A stretch of DNA of 64,000 nt, from positions 3,369 to 67,368 of the forward strand of contig JBBPYC010000052.1 of NCBI GenBank assembly GCA_038200275.1, in the 5' to 3' direction. A model generated the notes under the pieces. That model searched no databases, had not been told where the DNA came from, and worked only from the letters and a program-made list of their open reading frames with translations. How positions within the stretch are numbered: position 1 is the first letter of the stretch; each line of letters starts with the position of its first letter. Below are positions 24,845 to 34,426 of this stretch, piece after piece. The translations under genes were made by a program, and so were the position numbers. The stretch comes from JBBPYC01 sp038200275. Its GTDB lineage: Bacteria; Pseudomonadota; Gammaproteobacteria; Burkholderiales; Burkholderiaceae_C.

Positions 24845-25840
24845 ATGACCAAACCCTTGCCAGGACGGCGCACCTCGCGCATTGTCGGCACCGGCAGTTA
24901 TCTGCCGCCCCGTCGCCTGTCGAACGCCGAATTGGCGGCAGAACTTGCGGAACGCGGAGTGGAGACGTCGGATGACTGGATCGTTGAGCGCACCGGCATC
25001 CGGGCGCGCCATTTTGCCGAGCCCGATGTACCGAGCAGCGAACTTGCGCTGCACGCTTGTCGGAATGCGCTGGAAGCGGCCGGCCGCGCGGCCGAGGAGA
25101 TCGATCTGATCGTGGTGGCGACTTCGACGCCGGACATGGTGTTTCCGTCAACCGCCGCAATCCTGCAGCACAAGCTTGGCATCAAGGGCTGCCCCGCGTT
25201 CGATGTGCAGGCGGTTTGCAGCGGTTTTGTCTACGCATTGACCGTAGCCGATTCGTTGATCCAGACCGGCGCTGCCAGCCGTGCGTTGGTGGTCGGCACA
25301 GAAACGTTTTCGCGCATTCTTGATTTCAATGATCGCACCACCTGCGTGCTGTTTGGTGACGGCGCCGGCGCGGTGGTGCTCGAAGCCAGCGACCAGCCCG
25401 GCATCCTCGCCTCGGACCTTCATGCCGACGGCAGCCAGGTCGGCATCTTGTGCGTGCCAGGGCAAGTCTCGGGCGGCAAGGTGATAGGCGACCCGGTGCT
25501 GAAAATGGACGGGAAGGCGGTGTTCAAGCTCGCGGTTGGCGTGCTTGAGAGCGCCGCACGCACTACGCTGGCCAAGGCCGAGATGACCAGTGTCGATATC
25601 GACTGGCTGATCCCGCACCAAGCCAATATTCGGATCATGCAAAGCACCGCGAAGAAGCTGAAGCTGCCGATGGAAAAAGTGATCGTCACCGTGGCCGAGC
25701 ACGGCAACACGTCGGCTGCGTCGATTCCGCTCGCGCTTGATGAAGGCGTACGGGCTGGGCGCGTCAAGCGCGGTGACACCGTGCTGCTGGAAGGGGTGGG
25801 CGGCGGCTTCACCTGGGGCGCGGTGCTCCTGATTTACTAG
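24845..25840 (+). CDS. fabH: Beta-ketoacyl-ACP synthase III
   Basis: 331 aa. It condenses acetyl-CoA with malonyl-ACP to start each fatty acid chain. Catalytic triad: Cys125 in VQAVCSGFVYAL, His in WLIPHQANIRI and Asn in AEHGNTSAAS. GVETSDDWIVERTGIRAR is the family N-terminal signature. It follows plsX almost without gap. Small inverted repeats (TATGG/CCATA and GGC/GCC before a T run, 25,846-25,880) lie in the gap before fabD. Confidence 0.97.
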   Translation: MTKPLPGRRTSRIVGTGSYLPPRRLSNAELAAELAERGVETSDDWIVERTGIRARHFAEPDVPSSELALHACRNALEAAGRAAEEIDLIVVATSTPDMVFPSTAAILQHKLGIKGCPAFDVQAVCSGFVYALTVADSLIQTGAASRALVVGTETFSRILDFNDRTTCVLFGDGAGAVVLEASDQPGILASDLHADGSQVGILCVPGQVSGGKVIGDPVLKMDGKAVFKLAVGVLESAARTTLAKAEMTSVDIDWLIPHQANIRIMQSTAKKLKLPMEKVIVTVAEHGNTSAASIPLALDEGVRAGRVKRGDTVLLEGVGGGFTWGAVLLIY

Positions 25841-25916
25841 CGGTGTATGGTTTATCCATAAGCGGCTTAGCCATTTTTTTCATGAATTTCCCATCCATTT
25901 CGAGTCCAGCCTCACG

Positions 25917-26858
25917 ATGACTGCTTTCGCTTTCATGTTCCCTGGCCAAGGTTCGCAGTCGGTTGGCATGCTGAACGCCTGGGGTGACCATCCGGCCGTA
26001 CGACAAGCGCTGGCTGAGGCATCCGATGCGCTGGACCAGGATCTGAGTCAGTTAATTGCAGAAGGCCCAGCCGATGTGCTCGCTTTGACCAGCAACACAC
26101 AACCGGTGATGCTGGTGGCGGGTGTCGCGGCTTATCGTGCTTGGCTCGCAGAAGGTGGCGCTGAACCGGCCGTGGTGGCTGGCCATTCACTGGGCGAGTA
26201 TTCGGCGCTGGTGGCGTCCGGCGCATTGACGCTGACCCAGGCCGCGCCACTGGTGCGCTTTCGCGCGCAATCCATGCAGCGTGCGGTCCCGGTAGGTACT
26301 GGCGCGATGGCTGCGATCCTCGGGCTTGAGTCGGCTCAGGTGAAAGCGTTGTGTGAGGAATCGACAAGGCAGTCGGGTGAAGTCGCCGAGGCTGTGAATT
26401 TCAATGACCCCGCCCAGACCGTCATTGCAGGCAGCAAAGCTGGCGTGGATGCAGCCTGCATGCTGCTGAAGGCCAGCGGCGCCAAGCGCGCGCTACCGCT
26501 TTCCGTCTCGGCACCGTTCCATTCGAGCCTGATGCGACCAGCCGCCGAAGAACTGCGCGGGCGGCTGGCGGATGTTGACTTCGCTGTGCCGCGCATTCCG
26601 GTGGTCAACAACGTCGACGTGGCATCGCCCACCGATGCAGACGCCCTTCGCGACGCGCTATATCGCCAGGCGTTCGGTCCGGTGCGTTGGGTTGAAGTGG
26701 TGCGCGCGATGGCGGCACGCGGCGCGTCGACCTTGGTTGAGTGCGGTCCGGGCAAGGTGCTGGCGGGCATGGTGCGACGCATTGATCCTGCGTTGCAGGG
26801 CATCGCGCTGTATGACCCAACAACGCTTGCGCAAGCCAGACAACAGGTGCTGGCATGA
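25917..26858 (+). CDS. fabD: Malonyl-CoA:ACP transacylase
   Basis: 313 aa. It loads malonyl groups onto ACP. FMFPGQGSQSVGM opens the protein, the nucleophile is Ser91 in AGHSLGEYSALVASG, and APFHSSLM has the catalytic His. The stop overlaps the fabG start (ATGA at 26,855), indicating translational coupling. Confidence 0.97.
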   Translation: MTAFAFMFPGQGSQSVGMLNAWGDHPAVRQALAEASDALDQDLSQLIAEGPADVLALTSNTQPVMLVAGVAAYRAWLAEGGAEPAVVAGHSLGEYSALVASGALTLTQAAPLVRFRAQSMQRAVPVGTGAMAAILGLESAQVKALCEESTRQSGEVAEAVNFNDPAQTVIAGSKAGVDAACMLLKASGAKRALPLSVSAPFHSSLMRPAAEELRGRLADVDFAVPRIPVVNNVDVASPTDADALRDALYRQAFGPVRWVEVVRAMAARGASTLVECGPGKVLAGMVRRIDPALQGIALYDPTTLAQARQQVLA

Positions 26859-27607
26859 GCAATGGCGACAAGACACCCGAGCGACTGGTGGCGCTCGTCA
26901 CCGGTGCGTCACGCGGCATCGGCGCGGCAATCGCGTTGGAACTGGCCGGTCGTGGGCTGGCAGTGACCGGCACCGCGACCAGCCAAGCCGGCGCCGCAGT
27001 GGTCTCTGAGGCGCTGAGCGCCTATCCTGGCTGTGCCGGTGCCGTGCTCGATGTAAATGATGGCTTGGCCGGTGAGGCGTTGATCGCCCAAATCATGCGC
27101 GAAGCCGGCGCACTACACGTGCTTGTGAATAACGCCGGCATCACGCGCGACATGCTGGCGATGCGGCTGAAAGACGACGATTGGGATGCCGTGCTCGACA
27201 CCGATCTGAAGGCCGTCTTCCGCATGAGCCGAGCCGTGCTGCGCCCGATGATGAAGCAGCGCTTTGGCCGCATCGTCAGCATCACAAGCGTGGTCGGTGC
27301 GATGGGCAATGCGGGCCAAGTCAACTATGCAGCCGCGAAGGCCGGCGTGGCAGGCTTGACCCGAGCACTTGCGCGCGAAGTGGGCAGCCGCGGCATCACG
27401 GTCAACTGTGTGGCCCCAGGCTTCATCCAGACCGACATGACCGGTGCATTGAGCGTGGTGCAGCAGGAATCGCTGCTCGCACAGATTCCGCTGGGTGCGC
27501 TTGGCACGCCGGCCGACGTCGCGCATGCGGTTGCGTATCTGGCCTCGCGTGAGGCCGGCTATGTCACCGGCCAGGAACTGCACGTGAACGGCGGCATGTA
27601 TATGTAG
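26855..27607 (+). CDS. fabG: 3-oxoacyl-ACP reductase
   Basis: 250 aa SDR-family enzyme reducing 3-oxoacyl-ACP with NADPH. The nucleotide-binding TGASRGIGAAIA, NNAGITRD, the active-site Ser in SITSVVGAMGNAG, VNYAAAKAG with catalytic Tyr and Lys, and the C-terminal GQELHVNGGMYM are all present. Coupled to fabD by a four-base overlap. Confidence 0.97.
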   Translation: MSNGDKTPERLVALVTGASRGIGAAIALELAGRGLAVTGTATSQAGAAVVSEALSAYPGCAGAVLDVNDGLAGEALIAQIMREAGALHVLVNNAGITRDMLAMRLKDDDWDAVLDTDLKAVFRMSRAVLRPMMKQRFGRIVSITSVVGAMGNAGQVNYAAAKAGVAGLTRALAREVGSRGITVNCVAPGFIQTDMTGALSVVQQESLLAQIPLGALGTPADVAHAVAYLASREAGYVTGQELHVNGGMYM

Positions 27608-27734
27608 CCGCCGTCAATCGTCTCCAATTTCTCCTTGTTTCGCCGCCCATCCGATCGGCAGCACACCCGCCAAGCATCCAGCTTGCGGTGGCTAGAATCG
27701 GACCAAAACCATTCGCATCCCTGTTAGGAAAACC

Positions 27735-27974
27735 ATGAGTGATATCGAAGCACGTGTCAAGAAAATCATCGCCGAGCAACTCGGCGTGGAAGAGTTGCAG
27801 GTGACCAACGAAAAGGCGTTTGTTGCCGATCTGGGTGCCGACTCGCTCGACACGGTGGAACTGGTGATGGCTCTCGAAGACGAGTTCAGTATCGAAATTC
27901 CGGACGAAGACGCCGAGAAGATCACGACCGTGCAGCACGCGATCGACTACGCAAGCACGCACCAGAAAGCCTGA
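27735..27974 (+). CDS. acpP: Acyl carrier protein
   Basis: 79 aa, acidic. The phosphopantetheine attachment site is Ser37 in LGADSLDTVELVMALE. AcpS, which makes the modification, is encoded in this window at 41,248. A TAGAAT element at 27,693-27,698, without a clear -35, may be a separate acpP promoter. TTAGGAAAACC precedes the ATG. Confidence 0.98.
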   Translation: MSDIEARVKKIIAEQLGVEELQVTNEKAFVADLGADSLDTVELVMALEDEFSIEIPDEDAEKITTVQHAIDYASTHQKA

Positions 27975-28045
27975 TGCGGCCATTGGCTGAAGCGCAGAGC
28001 GCCAGAACCTCCCAGTACCCATTTGCAGAAGGTTGACCCGCGCCC

Positions 28046-29293
28046 ATGAGCCGTCGTCGTGTCGTCGTTACCGGGTTGGGCTGCGTGACACCAGTCGGCC
28101 ACACCGTGGCAGATTCATGGGCAAACCTGCTGGCGGGCAAGTCCGGCATCGACGTCATCACGAACTTCGACGCAAGCGCGCTGGCCTGCCGAATTGCTGG
28201 GGAGGTCAAAAACTTCGACATCGGCAAATACATCGGCAGCAAGGAGTTGCGCACGATGGATACGTTCATCCATTTCGGCGTGGCTGCCGCGGTGCAGGCG
28301 GTGGCCGATGCAGGCTTGGCAACCGGTGATGAACTGGAAGCCGAGGACGCCGTGCGAATCGGTTGTGCGATCGGCTCGGGCATTGGCGGGTTGCCGCTGA
28401 TCGAAGCAACTGGGCGCGAGTTGCTTGCGCGCGGGCCGCGTCGGATTTCGCCATTCTTTATACCCGCTTCGATTGTTAACATGATCGCAGGCCACGTATC
28501 GATCCGGTTCGGCTTCAAGGGGCCGAACATCGCGATCGCAACCGCCTGCACGACCGGGCTGCATTGCATCGGTATGGCAGCGCGCATGATCGAGTACGGC
28601 GATGCCGATGTGATGGTCGCAGGGGGTTCTGAAGCCACCATCTCGGCGCTGGGCGTCGGCGGCTTTGCGTCCATGCGTGCCATGAGCACACGCAACGACG
28701 ACCCGACCACTGCTTCGCGTCCTTGGGACAAGGATCGCGACGGCTTTGTGCTGGGTGAAGGCGCCGGCGTTTTGGTGGTGGAGGAATATGAGCACGCGAA
28801 AGCGCGCGGTGCACGGATCTATGCGGAAGTTGCCGGCTTCGGCATGAGCGCCGACGCTGGCCACATCACCGCGCCCAACATGGACGGCCCGCGTCGTGCG
28901 ATGGACTCAGCACTTGCCAACGCAGGCGTGAACGCCGACCAGATCGACTACATCAGCGCACATGGCACCTCCACGCCGCTGGGCGACGTGAACGAAACGA
29001 TGGCGATCAAAGCAGCGCTGGGCGATCACGCTAGGCAACTTGTGGTCAGTTCAACCAAGTCGATGACTGGACACTTACTCGGCGGTGCCGGCGGCGTGGA
29101 GAGCGTATTCACGGTGATGTCGATTGCTGAGCAGAAGGTGCCGCCCACCATCAATCTGTATGAGCCTGGGCCTGAGTGCGATCTGGACTACTGTGCCAAC
29201 ACCGCAAGGGACTTGAAGATCGATGTCGCGCTGAAGAACAACTTCGGCTTTGGCGGCACCAATGGGGCTTTGGTGTTCAAGCGGCTTGTCTGA
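28046..29293 (+). CDS. fabF: Beta-ketoacyl-ACP synthase II
   Basis: 415 aa. It elongates acyl-ACP by condensation with malonyl-ACP. Cys168 in IATACTTGLHCIG is the nucleophile, and the two His are in AHGTSTPLGD and KSMTGHLLGGAGG. VVVTGLGCVTPVG and NNFGFGGTNGALVF are family ends. Last gene of the fab cluster. Confidence 0.97.
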   Translation: MSRRRVVVTGLGCVTPVGHTVADSWANLLAGKSGIDVITNFDASALACRIAGEVKNFDIGKYIGSKELRTMDTFIHFGVAAAVQAVADAGLATGDELEAEDAVRIGCAIGSGIGGLPLIEATGRELLARGPRRISPFFIPASIVNMIAGHVSIRFGFKGPNIAIATACTTGLHCIGMAARMIEYGDADVMVAGGSEATISALGVGGFASMRAMSTRNDDPTTASRPWDKDRDGFVLGEGAGVLVVEEYEHAKARGARIYAEVAGFGMSADAGHITAPNMDGPRRAMDSALANAGVNADQIDYISAHGTSTPLGDVNETMAIKAALGDHARQLVVSSTKSMTGHLLGGAGGVESVFTVMSIAEQKVPPTINLYEPGPECDLDYCANTARDLKIDVALKNNFGFGGTNGALVFKRLV

Positions 29294-29397
29294 GGTTGCC
29301 ACTCTGGCGAGTTGCCTGACTGAGGGCGTCCGTCGTCACCCGACGTCTGTCCTCTGGCCTCTGGCCTATTCGGTCTCCACGTCTGCGATCCATCGCC

Positions 29398-29904
29398 ATG
29401 CCACATGCTCCTGCGGTTGACTGCACGGTGCGCCGCTCGCCGTTTGCTGGCGCTCTGACACTGGTGCTGTGGCTGACTGGCGCGGCGCTGGCAGTGCGTG
29501 CAGCGACCCATGCTGGCAGCCTGACCGGGTCTGGTTGGCGCTTGGTTGTTGTTGGCTGTGCATTGGTCGGCTGCGGCGCATTCGCGCTTGCCCAGTGGCT
29601 GAGAGCGCCGCAGGGAATACTGCGGTGGGATGGGCAAGGTTGGTGGTGGCAGCCGCGCGGGGGCGATGACCGCGCTGGCACGCTGTTGCTGCGGCTCGAT
29701 CTGCAGCGAAGGCTGTTGGTGCGCTGGAGCGATGCCGTAGGTGGTCAGATTCGGTGGTTCTGGTTGCAAACGAGCTCGACTGGCCAAGCGGCGGACTGGC
29801 ATGCGCTGCGTTGCGCCTTGCACGTTCGACCTCGTACGCTGCACCTGGAAGCGCAGACGGATGACCAGGCGCGATCCATCATTTCCGCCAGTACCCCGTC
29901 ATGA
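29398..29904 (+). CDS. Small membrane protein, YgfX/CptA-like
   Basis: 168 aa. Two N-terminal membrane segments (about 19-36 and 50-67) are followed by a soluble domain with GILRWDGQGWWWQPRG, LLLRLDLQRRLLVRW, RWFWLQTSS and DWHALRCAL. This Trp-rich beta pattern resembles the YgfX (CptA, DUF1434) family, and a protein of this type lies between fabF and rpoE in many Burkholderiales. The stop overlaps the rpoE start, so it may be co-transcribed with the sigma factor. Function unproven. Confidence 0.65.
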   Translation: MPHAPAVDCTVRRSPFAGALTLVLWLTGAALAVRAATHAGSLTGSGWRLVVVGCALVGCGAFALAQWLRAPQGILRWDGQGWWWQPRGGDDRAGTLLLRLDLQRRLLVRWSDAVGGQIRWFWLQTSSTGQAADWHALRCALHVRPRTLHLEAQTDDQARSIISASTPS

Positions 29905-30548
29905 CGACATCACCGCCTGACACGGCGATGTCGGCGTCGTCGCCACCAGACACTGACCTGATGCTGGTCGAGCGCACGGTCGCCGGCGACCAACGCGCAT
30001 TTGAGTTGCTGATGATCAAGTACCAGCGGCGCATTCAGCGTTTGATCGGCCGGATGGTGCGCGATGTTGACTTGGTGGAGGACATCGCACAGGAAACGTT
30101 CATCCGTGCCTACCGTGCATTGCACCAGTTTCGCGGCGACGCGCAGTTCTATACCTGGCTCTATCGGATCGCGGTCAATACCGCGAAGAAGGCGCTGGTC
30201 GACATAAAACGCAATCCGGTGCTGTCTGAGAACTCCCTGCGCGAGCGGGACGACGAAGACAATGAAACTTTCAGCATCGGCAACGACCTAACCAACGACG
30301 AGACGCCAGAAACGCTGTTCGCCGCCAAGGAAATCGCTGAAACCGTGAGCGCCGCAATGCAGGAATTGCCGCAGGAGTTGCGGCAAGCACTGACGTTGCG
30401 CGAAATCGACGGATTGAGCTACGAGGAGATTGCCGAGGTGATGAATTGCCCGATCGGCACCGTGCGCTCGCGCATTTTTCGAGCGCGCGAAGCGGTTTCC
30501 ACGCGCATCCGACCGCTGCTGGAAAACCAGGCTGGCAAGCGCTGGTAG
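29901..30548 (+). CDS. rpoE: RNA polymerase sigma-E factor (ECF, RpoE/AlgU)
   Basis: 215 aa. Sigma region 2 includes YQRRIQRLIGRMVRD, LVEDIAQETFIRAYRAL and FYTWLYRIAVNTAKK (about 35-100). Region 4 is LPQELRQALTLREIDG then SYEEIAEVMNCPIGTVRSRI (about 160-205). It directs envelope-stress transcription and should be held by the anti-sigma factor encoded next. The N-terminal 15 residues are variable. Order: rpoE-rseA-rseB-degP. Confidence 0.96.
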   Translation: MTTSPPDTAMSASSPPDTDLMLVERTVAGDQRAFELLMIKYQRRIQRLIGRMVRDVDLVEDIAQETFIRAYRALHQFRGDAQFYTWLYRIAVNTAKKALVDIKRNPVLSENSLRERDDEDNETFSIGNDLTNDETPETLFAAKEIAETVSAAMQELPQELRQALTLREIDGLSYEEIAEVMNCPIGTVRSRIFRAREAVSTRIRPLLENQAGKRW

Positions 30549-30611
30549 ATGACGTCGCGCCTGCAATTTCAAATTCACACCACGTACATTTCGCATCGGG
30601 AGCCGAAGGCG

Positions 30612-31301
30612 ATGAACATTTCCAGACAAAACGACGATCCGGCGCGCCTGCTTGGCTCGTTGCCCTACGAAGGCGTCCAGCTGGATGGACCGGAGGGCGT
30701 CTCCGCGTTGGTCGACGGCCGGTTGCGCGGCGCTGCCTTTGTCCGGATGGTGGAAGCTGTGCACAGCGATGCGCAGATGCGTGCCAACTGGCAGGCGTAT
30801 CACTTGATCGGTGACCTGCTGCGTCAAGGCGAAGTGGCCAGTTGCGTGCGCGCCAGCGACGGCCTTGCTGCCCGGGTGGCTGCCCGACTGGCTGCCGAGC
30901 CGTTGCTGGCATCCCACGGGCCGATGGCGACCGAAACCGAGATCGATACGACCGCCGCTATGCCGGCTGCGCCAACTGGTGCCACCAGCGAGGTGCATCT
31001 GCCACTCGCCCAGGACCTGCGACAAGCCGCAAACGATTCCTTGTGGCGCTGGCGTGCATTCGCGGGCGTCGCGACGGTGATGGCGTTCGCCGCTGTGGGT
31101 TGGAACTTGCTGGGTAGCGGCGCCGCAGTACCTGCAGCCAGCACACCCACACTGGCCCAGAGTGAGCCGCCGCGCCAGATGTTGCGTGATCCACGGCTCG
31201 ACGAACTGTTGGCCGCGCACGAGCAGTCCGCGGGCATATCGGCCTTGCAGATGCCGGCTGGTTTTCTGCGCAATGCCACGTTCGAGGGCCGCGGTCGGTG
31301 A
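30612..31301 (+). CDS. rseA: Sigma-E anti-sigma factor (RseA/MucA type)
   Basis: 229 aa from ATG 30612, preferred for its ribosome-binding site (GGAGCCGAAGG) and the family start; an in-frame ATG at 30549 would touch the rpoE stop. The cytoplasmic domain has VSALVDGRLRG and NWQAYHLIGDLLRQGE, the RseA N-terminal pattern that binds sigma. One membrane segment follows at about residues 146-166 (AFAGVATVMAFAAVGWNLL), then a periplasmic tail where RseB would bind. The stop overlaps rseB. Confidence 0.88.
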   Translation: MNISRQNDDPARLLGSLPYEGVQLDGPEGVSALVDGRLRGAAFVRMVEAVHSDAQMRANWQAYHLIGDLLRQGEVASCVRASDGLAARVAARLAAEPLLASHGPMATETEIDTTAAMPAAPTGATSEVHLPLAQDLRQAANDSLWRWRAFAGVATVMAFAAVGWNLLGSGAAVPAASTPTLAQSEPPRQMLRDPRLDELLAAHEQSAGISALQMPAGFLRNATFEGRGR

Positions 31302-32455
31302 ACGTGGTGGCAGTGATCGATCGCTGGCGTCGTGGGTCTGGGTCGCGTGGGGTCTCTTCGTCGGCAGGCGTGCACGGCCGTCAGCTGATCGGGCTCGTGT
31401 TCGCGCTCTTCGCGCTGGTTGCTGCGGCGCAACCGGCGCAACCAGAGGCAACCGGCCATGCGCCGCCGCCGAATGGATCGTTGTCCGAAGGCGACGTCGA
31501 CGCCTGGTTGTTGCGTCTGCATCAGGCTTCCCTCCAGCGCAACTTCATCGGCACGTTCGTGGTCTCGTCTGCGGCTGGTGCGCTGGCCAGTGCCCGCATC
31601 TGGCACGCTTGCGAAGGGGAGCGGCAGGTCGAGCGGGTGGAGGCCCTGACCGGCGCGCCGCGTTCGGTTTTTCGCCACAACGATCAGGTTGTCACGTTCT
31701 TGCCAGACGAGAAAGTGGTCCGCACGGAACGGCGGGAGTCGCTCGGTGCATTTCCAGGACTGCTGAAGTCACTTGATACCCCAATCACCAATTCCTACAA
31801 CGCACGCCCGGCAGGGACGGCCCGAGTGGCCGGATTCAAGGCCGAGGTGATGCAGTTGGAACCCAAGGACAGCCTGCGTTTCGGCTACAAAGTCTGGAGC
31901 GAACAGCAATCCGGGCTGGTGCTCAAGGTGCAGACGCTCGACGTCGACGGCGGCGTGCTCGAGCAGGCGGCGTTCTCCGAACTGCAACTCGATGCACCGG
32001 TGCAGATCGACAAACTCGATCAGATGATGGCAGCAACCGACGGCTGGAGCGTTGAGACCCCTCAGGTCATCAAGACCACCCCTGAAGCGATGGGCTGGGC
32101 GCTGCCGGTCGGCGTGCCTGGTTTTCAGCCGGTGCATTGCTACCAGCGATCGTTGTCCAAACCCGCTGCGGCCTTGCCCGTCGACCGCACTGCCAGTGCC
32201 ATGCATTGGGTGTTTTCCGACGGCCTTGCCTCGGTGTCGCTGTTTCTTGAACCGCATGACGAGAAATGGCACCCCGCCCCTGGCCATATGACAATGGGCG
32301 CCACCCATACGCTGACCCGCCGCATTGACGGCAGCGGTGCGGATGCGGCCAATACCGCTGGTGGCGACTGGTGGCTGACCGCAGTCGGCGAAGTGCCACT
32401 GTCGACTTTGCGGATGTTCGGTCAAGGGCTGCGACGAATCGAGCCGCGCCGGTAG
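31298..32455 (+). CDS. rseB: Sigma-E regulatory protein RseB/MucB
   Basis: 385 aa from GTG 31298, overlapping the rseA stop. An N-terminal hydrophobic segment (LIGLVFALFALVAAAQPAQP) is a signal peptide for the periplasm, though preceded by about 27 residues. The mature part has WLLRLHQASLQRNFIGTFVV, YKVWSEQQSGLVLKVQTLD and a C-terminal HWVFSDGLASVSLFLE, the two RseB domains. It shields RseA from proteolysis. Downstream, rseC is absent and degP follows. Confidence 0.92.
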   Translation: MNVVAVIDRWRRGSGSRGVSSSAGVHGRQLIGLVFALFALVAAAQPAQPEATGHAPPPNGSLSEGDVDAWLLRLHQASLQRNFIGTFVVSSAAGALASARIWHACEGERQVERVEALTGAPRSVFRHNDQVVTFLPDEKVVRTERRESLGAFPGLLKSLDTPITNSYNARPAGTARVAGFKAEVMQLEPKDSLRFGYKVWSEQQSGLVLKVQTLDVDGGVLEQAAFSELQLDAPVQIDKLDQMMAATDGWSVETPQVIKTTPEAMGWALPVGVPGFQPVHCYQRSLSKPAAALPVDRTASAMHWVFSDGLASVSLFLEPHDEKWHPAPGHMTMGATHTLTRRIDGSGADAANTAGGDWWLTAVGEVPLSTLRMFGQGLRRIEPRR

Positions 32456-32666
32456 GCTTGCCGATTGCAGCTGTTTTCGTGACTTTGATGGCTGCAATTG
32501 CTCTGGTGGGGAAACCGGCTGCCGTGCTTGGTGGCGGTTCACCCACAAGTCGCGTTCGCCGTACATCGATATGAATTCGCCCTTACCGGCGCGGCGGGGC
32601 GCCCGGCACGCCAAAACTTGATTTTCGATTTCCCGCACATCTGTTTTTCACCGAAGGAGTTTTTCG

Positions 32667-34217
32667 ATGACTGCAACGTTTTTTGACCCGGCTGGTGGAC
32701 GCGCGCGTCGCTGGGTCGCCGCGCTTGGCGTGGCCGCCGTCGCCACCGCGTTTTCGGTGCCGCTCAGCACGTCGGCACAGCAGCCGACGACGCTCTCGCC
32801 GCCGATGCAACGCGGCCTGCCCGACTTCACGCAGTTGGTGGAGCGGGTCGGTCCGGCGGTGGTCAATATCCGCACGATCGAGAAAATCGAGCGCGACGAG
32901 GCCGCTGGTGGTGGCAGTGGCGGTGGCCGCGGCGGGCTGGATGACGACATGCTCGAGTTCTTCCGCCGCTTCGGCATCCCGATTCCGGGCGCGCCGCGTG
33001 GTCAGCGTCCCGACCAGCCGGAGCGGCCACCCGGTGCGCAGCGGCCGCCATCGGCGCAGCAAGACGAACGCCCGCGCGGCGTGGGCTCCGGCTTCATCCT
33101 GACGGCCGATGGCTATGTAATGACCAACGCGCATGTGGTCGACGGGGCCGACTCGGTCATGGTGACGTTGACCGATCAACGCGAATTCAAGGCACGCATC
33201 GTTGGCGCCGACAAGCGCTCGGACGTCGCGGTGGTGAAGATCGATGCGAAGGATCTGCCAGCGGTGCGCATTGGCGACATCAACCGCGTGAAAGTCGGTG
33301 AATGGGTCGTTGCAATCGGCTCGCCGTTTGGCCTCGCCAACACCGTCACGGCAGGCATTATCAGCGCCAAGCAGCGTGACACCGGTGAATACCTGCCGCT
33401 GCTGCAGACCGACGTCGCGATCAATCCGGGCAACTCCGGCGGGCCGCTGCTGAATCTGGACGGCGAAGTCATCGGCATCAACAGCCAGATCTATTCGCGA
33501 TCGGGCGGCTACATGGGCATTTCGTTTGCGATTCCGATCGACGAAGCCGTTCGCGTGAGCGATCAACTGCGCGCAACCGGCCGTGTTTCGCGCGGCCGAA
33601 TCGGCGTGCGCATTGATCAGGTCAGCAAGGATGTGGCCGAATCCATTGGCCTGGGTCGACCGCGTGGTGCCTTGGTGCGCGGCGTCGAAGCGGGTTCGCC
33701 GGCCGAGAAAGCCGGCATTAAGGCAGGCGACATCATCGTCAAGTTCGACGGCCAGAACGTGGACCGCACCAGCGATTTGCCACGCATCGTGGGCAACACC
33801 AAGCCGGGAACCAGTTCGAGCATCACGGTGTTTCGGCGCGGCGATACGAAAGATCTGATGGTGACCGTGGCTGAGATCGAAGCCGAAAAAGTCGCTTCGG
33901 CTGCGCCGTTTGAGAAGCCGAAACCAAAAACGGCGAAGGCTTCCAGTGACTTGCTTGGCCTGACTGTGATCGAGGTCGCCGATGAGCGCAAGGAAGAGCT
34001 CAAGATCGGCGGCGGCGTGCAGGTGGAAACCGCCACAGGCCCGAGCGCGCGAGCTGGATTGCGCGACGGGGACGTGATCGTCGCGGTGGCCAACCAGGAC
34101 GTGGCCAGCATTGCCGAATTCGAGGCAGTCACCGCCAAGGTAGACAAGACCAAACCCGTCAACATCTTGTTCCGGCGCGGCGAGTGGGCGCAGTATGCAT
34201 TGATCAAACCGCAGTAG
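32667..34217 (+). CDS. degP: Periplasmic serine endoprotease DegP/MucD (Do family)
   Basis: 516 aa. Signal peptide about 1-38 (ending STSAQQ). The protease domain carries His156 (TNAHVVDG), Asp186 (KRSDVAVVKI) and Ser257 (NPGNSGGPLL). Two PDZ domains follow (about 300-390 and 415-510, with GSPAEKAGIKAGDI and GPSARAGLRDGDVI). A Gly-rich and Pro-rich linker at 79-137 is the variable LA-loop region. It degrades misfolded envelope proteins and is probably induced through RpoE from the same cluster. Confidence 0.96.
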   Translation: MTATFFDPAGGRARRWVAALGVAAVATAFSVPLSTSAQQPTTLSPPMQRGLPDFTQLVERVGPAVVNIRTIEKIERDEAAGGGSGGGRGGLDDDMLEFFRRFGIPIPGAPRGQRPDQPERPPGAQRPPSAQQDERPRGVGSGFILTADGYVMTNAHVVDGADSVMVTLTDQREFKARIVGADKRSDVAVVKIDAKDLPAVRIGDINRVKVGEWVVAIGSPFGLANTVTAGIISAKQRDTGEYLPLLQTDVAINPGNSGGPLLNLDGEVIGINSQIYSRSGGYMGISFAIPIDEAVRVSDQLRATGRVSRGRIGVRIDQVSKDVAESIGLGRPRGALVRGVEAGSPAEKAGIKAGDIIVKFDGQNVDRTSDLPRIVGNTKPGTSSSITVFRRGDTKDLMVTVAEIEAEKVASAAPFEKPKPKTAKASSDLLGLTVIEVADERKEELKIGGGVQVETATGPSARAGLRDGDVIVAVANQDVASIAEFEAVTAKVDKTKPVNILFRRGEWAQYALIKPQ

Positions 34218-34280
34218 GAATGACCTGTTCAGCTTGGGCAACCGGCAGGCGCTGACGGCAGGGCCATCAGCGATTTTCCC

Positions 34281-34366
34281 TACAATACCTGTCCAACCAT
34301 CGCAGTTGCCGCGAACGGAGTGTTGGGCTTGACAGGGCGCGTCCTTTCTTCGGCGCGCCCTTTTTT
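34281..34366 (+). ncRNA. Candidate short leader or sRNA upstream of lepA
   Basis: A -10-like TACAAT (34,281-34,286; no good -35) is followed about 50 bases later by a strong intrinsic terminator (34,335-34,366). An RNA of roughly 75 nt would start and end here, 60 bases before lepA. It may be a terminated lepA leader, an sRNA, or simply the degP terminator with a chance -10. Confidence 0.3.
34335..34366 (+). terminator. Intrinsic terminator between degP and lepA
   Basis: Stem GGGCGCG (34,335-34,341) and CGCGCCC (34,354-34,360), followed by six T. It would end the sigma-E operon transcript or attenuate lepA. Confidence 0.8.
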
Positions 34367-34426
34367 CGTTTTCGCCGGTGCTCGGGAGACAAACGTTCCT
34401 GCAGCAACCGTCTCGAACTTCCCCTG

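Noticed and set aside
32583..34241. 552-codon minus-strand frame opposite degP
   Set aside because: Complement of the serine protease and PDZ coding region; no motif of its own.
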